NCBI GenBank assembly: GCA_965230215.1
Contig: CBDDKN010000001.1
Coordinates: 1 to 64,000, forward strand
Origin: RFSX01 sp965230215
GTDB taxonomy: Bacteria; Bacteroidota; Bacteroidia; Chitinophagales; Saprospiraceae
DNA length: 64,000 nt
Reading direction: 5' to 3'
The notes under the pieces were generated by a model. The model was not told the DNA's origin, made no database searches, and was given only the letters and a program-made list of their open reading frames with translations. Position numbers and translations under genes: made by a program. Positions 60,300-64,000 of the stretch are shown piece after piece (the stretch's first letter is position 1; every line of letters starts with the position of its first letter).

Positions 60300-62813
60300 T
60301 TAATGTTGAATCACTACTTTCTCAGACTTAAGGCCTCTTTCAGTACGTACATTCATCATGTAAATACCATTGCTTAAGCTGCTTACATCCAACTTGATAC
60401 GTTGGTTAAGTACATTCTGGAAGTTTTGGCTCATAGCTCTTTGTCCAGAAGCATTAATGAATTCTATATTAACCTGTTCGCTTGCAGCATCGAGGTCGAA
60501 ATCTACAAATAGATTCGCATTCGCTGGATTAGGGAATACCTCAATATTCTGAGTCAAGTCAATATCTTCAGTATTGCTTGCGTCTTTATCAGTAATTGAC
60601 ATCTCAGTGAAAAGGATTCTGAAATCATACAATACACCGAAGTTACCAGTACCACCAGCACCTGTAAGATCATTGTCAATCATAAGATCTTGGATTTCAG
60701 AAGGACCAGTAGTAGCTTCAATATCTTCCATGAAACCACCAACAATAATTGGAATACCTAAAGAATCATAAGCTAGGTTAGTCGCTCCATGAAGGAAAGA
60801 TCTTGTAGCAAGATTAGCTTCAGGATTTGTACCCATCAAGTTGATAGGAAGTCCATCATTAGATCTACATGCAAATATCAATACATAGTTTCTGTCATTA
60901 GCAAGATCAATAGGAACTGTTTCGTTATCGTTATTCAATTCAGGGAAACCGTCAGGTCCAGCTTTTACCATCGGAATATCGATAGATCTTACATCTGGAA
61001 CTTGAGAAGTACCTACTCTTACAGCACCACCGAAAGCTAATATGGTCTCAGAGTTAACACCGATCAATTCAGTGTCTTCAGGACTGATAGTGAATGCACC
61101 AGAATTGTCTTCATCTTCGAAGAGGAACTGGAATAAGTAAATATCAATGTTCGCTTGCGTCTCCACAGGAAGTTCATGAATACCGAAATTAACATTGCTT
61201 AATGTTTTATCGGCACCATTAGGAAGATAGAAAATATAACCAGTAGCATAGTTAGATACGAAAAACTGATCTGTAGGATCAATAAATCTTGCACCTGTGA
61301 ATATACCTGTATACTGTGCTCCAAAATCTTCTTCAGAAGGAAGTGGAGAAAGAATATCTTCAGTTACCTGGAAAGAAAAGTCTACAACGTCATTTGCAGG
61401 GTTGTTGTCTCCAGATGAAGTTGATACTGAGTAACGACCGATATAGTTACCTACTTCAGTCGGGGTATAAGTTTCAAGGAACTCACTGTTCTCATTCAAA
61501 AACTCATTTGGAGGCTGAATAGCATAATTCGTATTTGAAGTAGTAAATACAGTCTCTCCAAGCTCATTGAATATTTCCATGGTTACCTCTACGTCTTCCG
61601 CAGGAACGTTTCCTTGATTATCGATATCAATTAGGAAAGGCATTGGAACAGCTTGCTCAACTGGTGTTCTGTATGTAGGAGCTGTAGCGAAGAAATCATC
61701 TCTGAGATTCATATCTGCAGAAGCCTCATTTACTAGTCTTACATCATCAATTACCCAGTAGTAGTAGTTTCCTACATATCTGAACTGCATTGTAATGCTC
61801 TGCGCATTCTCATATCCTGGAGCAGGTATTCTTAATGTTTCAGCGATATGAGCAGAGTTTGTGATCAACTGTGTATTTAGATCAATTGTATCTGGCCATG
61901 TAACACCGCCATTTTTACTTAGAATCAATTGATATTCAGAAGTAAACTGTCTTGTTTGTTGGTTGAATTCAATAAACAAACCTGTCAAACCTAGTCCATT
62001 CAAATCAATTGTTGGGCTTATTAGTGATCCTTCACATGGGCCAGGGCAAACACCGTTTCCAATGTTACCTGATCCCAAACCACCATTATCGTGGAAGTCA
62101 GAATCAAATACCATAGCTCCATTACAAATTGTAGGAGTGTTGATCGCTACACCAGTAGCAAAAGATGCGTTCTGAAGAACGTTTTCATCCATTGACCATC
62201 CCCAAGAAGTATCTCCTTGACTTGCTACGATCCAGTCACCAGGACCTGCATCAAAATCACCTTGTCCAGGAACATTACCCCAAACAACTTCAGGTCCATA
62301 TGTTGGAAGAAGACAATCTGCAGTAGTAAACGTACCTTCTATATCACCAGTCTCAGCAACAGTTCTGATAGTTTGGCAATCAAGGAATGTCATTCCACCT
62401 ACAGGAATGCTTACCATACCACCGTCTTCACCAGCACCTAAAGCCGGGAAACTTCCATCATCGACATTGTTGCAAATGATTACTGCAATTGCACCTGCGT
62501 TCTCCGCATTAAGTGCCTTAGTACCAAATTCGCAAGATCCTCTGTCAATGAAAGCAATTTTACCGGTTACATTGGTAATAGTACCATCACAAGCATCTGT
62601 AGTAGTACCTTCTCCATCGTTAACAAATGTTGCTGTGCCAGAAAGGTCCATCATCAATTGCTGACCCATATCAGCAGATAGGCTCATTCTGTATTCTCCA
62701 GCAATTTCAGCAGGCGAATCAACTCGGAAAGCGTTGACTACCTGTGCATTGATGTTGCCTAGTATCAACATACAAGCTGCAACCAGACTAAATCGTGTAA
62801 AAGTAAATTTCAT
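60300..62813 (-). CDS. Secreted PA-domain protein with T9SS C-terminal sorting domain
   Basis: 837 residues. The signal peptide MKFTFTRFSLVAACMLILGN is followed by INAQ (cleavage about residue 24). A PA (protease-associated) domain follows at about residues 45-160: GKIAFIDRGSCEFGTKALNA, then ENAGAIAVIICNN and IPVGGMTFLD. A jelly-roll-like region at about 185-390 contains LSKNGGVTWPDTIDLNT and YWVIDDVRLVNE. A CARDB-like domain comes next (about 400-505: LIDIDNQGNVPAEDVEVTM). A further region contains a DEDNSG-type acidic loop. The last 85 residues are a type A sorting domain (IEVFPNPANANLFVDF, ending LSNGIYMMNVRTERGLKSEK), which directs export by the type IX system. No peptidase catalytic domain is visible, so an adhesive or structural role is more likely than proteolysis. 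Confidence 0.88.
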   Translation of the reverse strand: MKFTFTRFSLVAACMLILGNINAQVVNAFRVDSPAEIAGEYRMSLSADMGQQLMMDLSGTATFVNDGEGTTTDACDGTITNVTGKIAFIDRGSCEFGTKALNAENAGAIAVIICNNVDDGSFPALGAGEDGGMVSIPVGGMTFLDCQTIRTVAETGDIEGTFTTADCLLPTYGPEVVWGNVPGQGDFDAGPGDWIVASQGDTSWGWSMDENVLQNASFATGVAINTPTICNGAMVFDSDFHDNGGLGSGNIGNGVCPGPCEGSLISPTIDLNGLGLTGLFIEFNQQTRQFTSEYQLILSKNGGVTWPDTIDLNTQLITNSAHIAETLRIPAPGYENAQSITMQFRYVGNYYYWVIDDVRLVNEASADMNLRDDFFATAPTYRTPVEQAVPMPFLIDIDNQGNVPAEDVEVTMEIFNELGETVFTTSNTNYAIQPPNEFLNENSEFLETYTPTEVGNYIGRYSVSTSSGDNNPANDVVDFSFQVTEDILSPLPSEEDFGAQYTGIFTGARFIDPTDQFFVSNYATGYIFYLPNGADKTLSNVNFGIHELPVETQANIDIYLFQFLFEDEDNSGAFTISPEDTELIGVNSETILAFGGAVRVGTSQVPDVRSIDIPMVKAGPDGFPELNNDNETVPIDLANDRNYVLIFACRSNDGLPINLMGTNPEANLATRSFLHGATNLAYDSLGIPIIVGGFMEDIEATTGPSEIQDLMIDNDLTGAGGTGNFGVLYDFRILFTEMSITDKDASNTEDIDLTQNIEVFPNPANANLFVDFDLDAASEQVNIEFINASGQRAMSQNFQNVLNQRIKLDVSSLSNGIYMMNVRTERGLKSEKVVIQH

Positions 62814-62843
62814 AACTTATTTTTTAGTGTTAATTTTTTTTGC

Positions 62844-62863
62844 GGTTTTTTAGCAAAAAAACC
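62844..62863. other. A/T-stem hairpin upstream of the T9SS gene
   Basis: GGTTTTTT, loop AGCA, AAAAAACC gives an 8-bp stem in the 147-bp spacer between hldE and the T9SS gene. An alternative 9-bp stem uses tttttttgc and gcaaaaaaa on the same bases, so the two structures exclude each other. It lies 31 bases upstream of the T9SS gene's ATG. It could be a weak terminator for hldE or a leader structure; the sequence alone does not decide. Confidence 0.3.
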
Positions 62864-62960
62864 AGTTAAAGGTATTGATTAAGGTTTGTAAAAATAAGAA
62901 ATCTATTGAAAGGTAGGCTGTCGTTAAAAACAATAAATACCCTTAAAAAAGGCCCAATTC

Positions 62961-63917
62961 TTATATTTCTTGCTCTATTTCGTTTAATTCTTCTGCGTCA
63001 ATGGCATAAATACCTCTTTTCGAGCAGCTTAAAGCCCCAACTTTATTGGCCAATTGGCACATCTTAGCCAGATCATATTTCTTGCTAAAAAAGAAGAATA
63101 ATGCTGATATTACGGCATCTCCAGCACCCGAGACATCAGCGTTCTCAAGCTGAATGCCTTTTACTATGCCTTCCGATGTTTGATTTGAATAGAAAATCCC
63201 TTTTTCACCTAAGGTGATGACAAGATTTCTGGCTTTTGGTAATGCTTTTCTAATGGTCTTAAGATATTCTTCGAGTTCAACTTGATCTATAGATGTAAAA
63301 TAGCTTTGACATTCATTAAGGTTTGGCTTGAAAACATCACAATTCGATAACAGCTCGAAGTGATTATGTTTTGGATCTACAAAAAGAGGCACTTCGGCTT
63401 CCAGACATAGCCTTTGAACAGCCTTAATCAAATTCTCGGTGACAACTCCCTTATTGTAGTCTTGAATTATGATCCCTTTAAGCTGGCCGTCCTTTATCTT
63501 CGAATTGATATGGTCTATGAGTGTACCAACACTGCTATCAGATATGTCATGTCTATCTTCCTCATCCAGGCGAATAAATTGATTATAGTTGGCATCTATG
63601 ACTCTGCTTTTGCAGGTGGTTTTTCTGTCTTCCTCCTGCACTATATAATTATCAACAGATGATGATTGGAGTATCCGATCTATACGTTCATGTGTACTGT
63701 CTTTGCCACCTACAGATACGAGCAAAGGGTTGAGACCCATTTTTTTAAGATTCAAAGCCACATTTGCTGCGCCGCCAAGATTTTCTTTTATTTGATTTAT
63801 ATCTATCACAGGGATATCAGCCTCTGGCGAATTCCTTTCATGGTCGCCCTGTATATAGCGGTCGAGCATTATATCTCCTATTACGATGACATCGGTATGT
63901 GTAGAGTCTGACTTCAA
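62961..63917 (-). CDS. hldE: D-glycero-beta-D-manno-heptose-7-phosphate kinase (RfaE1/HldE-type)
   Basis: 318 residues, a PfkB/ribokinase-family kinase with the features of the heptose-7-phosphate kinase that supplies ADP-heptose for lipopolysaccharide core: GDIMLDRYIQGDHERNSPEA near the N-terminus, GGAANVALNL at 48-57, the VFKPNLNEC segment, and the nucleotide/catalytic loop DVSGAGDAVISAL near residues 259-271, which holds the expected catalytic Asp. Only the kinase half is present; the adenylyltransferase domain of the fused E. coli HldE is absent, as is usual in Bacteroidota. The start appears to be TTG at 63917: an in-frame stop (TAA at 63921-63923) lies just upstream and the next ATG is inside the conserved GDIM motif. 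It follows the preceding gene by 8 bases, so they likely form an operon. Confidence 0.85.
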   Translation of the reverse strand: MKSDSTHTDVIVIGDIMLDRYIQGDHERNSPEADIPVIDINQIKENLGGAANVALNLKKMGLNPLLVSVGGKDSTHERIDRILQSSSVDNYIVQEEDRKTTCKSRVIDANYNQFIRLDEEDRHDISDSSVGTLIDHINSKIKDGQLKGIIIQDYNKGVVTENLIKAVQRLCLEAEVPLFVDPKHNHFELLSNCDVFKPNLNECQSYFTSIDQVELEEYLKTIRKALPKARNLVITLGEKGIFYSNQTSEGIVKGIQLENADVSGAGDAVISALFFFFSKKYDLAKMCQLANKVGALSCSKRGIYAIDAEELNEIEQEI

Positions 63918-63925
63918 GTATTATT

Positions 63926-64000
63926 TTACTTTTTCTCTTTTGATCTTGTCATTATTACATCAAGATCTGTAAGGATATTTTGCATTTCCGGTTTGTCTGC
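63926..64000 (-). CDS. C-terminal end of an unidentified gene (partial)
   Basis: The last 24 codons of a minus-strand frame enter from the right edge and end at TAA (63926-63928). The tail reads ADKPEMQNILTDLDV followed by a basic end, RSKEKK. It lies 8 bases before the hldE start and is in a different frame, suggesting the two are co-transcribed. The family cannot be recognised from this tail. Confidence 0.55.
   Translation of the reverse strand, partial: ADKPEMQNILTDLDVIMTRSKEKK

Noticed and set aside
60300..62813. Calling the PA-domain protein a peptidase
   Set aside because: The PA domain is clear, but no catalytic metallo- or serine-peptidase motif is visible in the remaining sequence.
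62938..62952. Small hairpin ccttaaaaaagg as terminator of hldE
   Set aside because: Only a 4-bp stem with no T-run on the minus strand; too weak to annotate.
52459..64000. tRNA, rRNA or riboswitch in the spacers
   Set aside because: Spacers are short (1-222 bp) and AT-rich. No cloverleaf, rRNA segment or known riboswitch core was recognised by eye; a covariance-model scan was not possible here.

Overview
The window looks like chromosomal DNA of a Bacteroidota bacterium, most likely a free-living and possibly marine member of Cytophagales, Flavobacteriales or a related order. The evidence is low GC, a protein with a type IX secretion (T9SS) C-terminal sorting domain, Bacteroidota-type lipoproteins (DUF6438), an arsenosugar-type radical SAM gene, and a giant secreted protein whose N-terminal head (IKVGDNPHQID...LLELEST...PRMTTAQR) is typical of the phylum. 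The rank below phylum is inference.

Positions 1-52236, minus strand: one giant repeat-protein locus that starts at 52236 and runs off the left edge. The first uninterrupted reading frame is 11,634 codons (52236 to 17332). The same coding repeats continue to base 1, so the full locus is at least about 17,400 codons, with no C-terminus in the window. Reading from the N-terminus, the layout is: signal peptide and head (about 51.9-52.24 kb); diverse 29-residue beta-hairpin-like repeats (about 49.9-51.9 kb); 79 tandem units of exactly 375 bp/125 aa (about 20.2-49.9 kb); about 10 dimeric A/B units of 741 bp (about 12.9-20.2 kb); then 750-bp A/B dimers to the left edge. Two identical 1-bp insertions (about 15878 and 17361) and a dense cluster of lesions (about 1.6-2.65 kb) interrupt the frame. 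They look more like assembly or polishing errors in near-identical repeats than decay, but a real truncation cannot be excluded from the sequence.

Positions 52237-54636: a 222-bp spacer with a perfect 16-bp palindrome and a 5' UTR hairpin, a DUF6438 lipoprotein gene, and a two-gene arsenosugar-type operon (AhpD-like peroxidase-like protein, then ArsS radical SAM).

Positions 54799-56480, plus strand: a lipoprotein resembling a catalytically degenerate inorganic pyrophosphatase, overlapping or abutting a GNAT/FemAB-like acyltransferase. Positions 56482-57374, minus strand: an ECF sigma factor overlapped by its putative short single-pass anti-sigma partner. Positions 57568-60204, plus strand: valyl-tRNA synthetase, sharing a strong bidirectional terminator with a convergent PA-domain/T9SS secreted protein (60300-62813). 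Positions 62961-63917, minus strand: an HldE-type heptose-7-phosphate kinase, preceded by the last 24 codons of an unidentified gene at the right edge.

The window combines cell-surface and secretion functions (giant protein, T9SS cargo, lipoproteins, heptose kinase) with housekeeping genes. No rRNA, tRNA, CRISPR array or insertion sequence was recognised.
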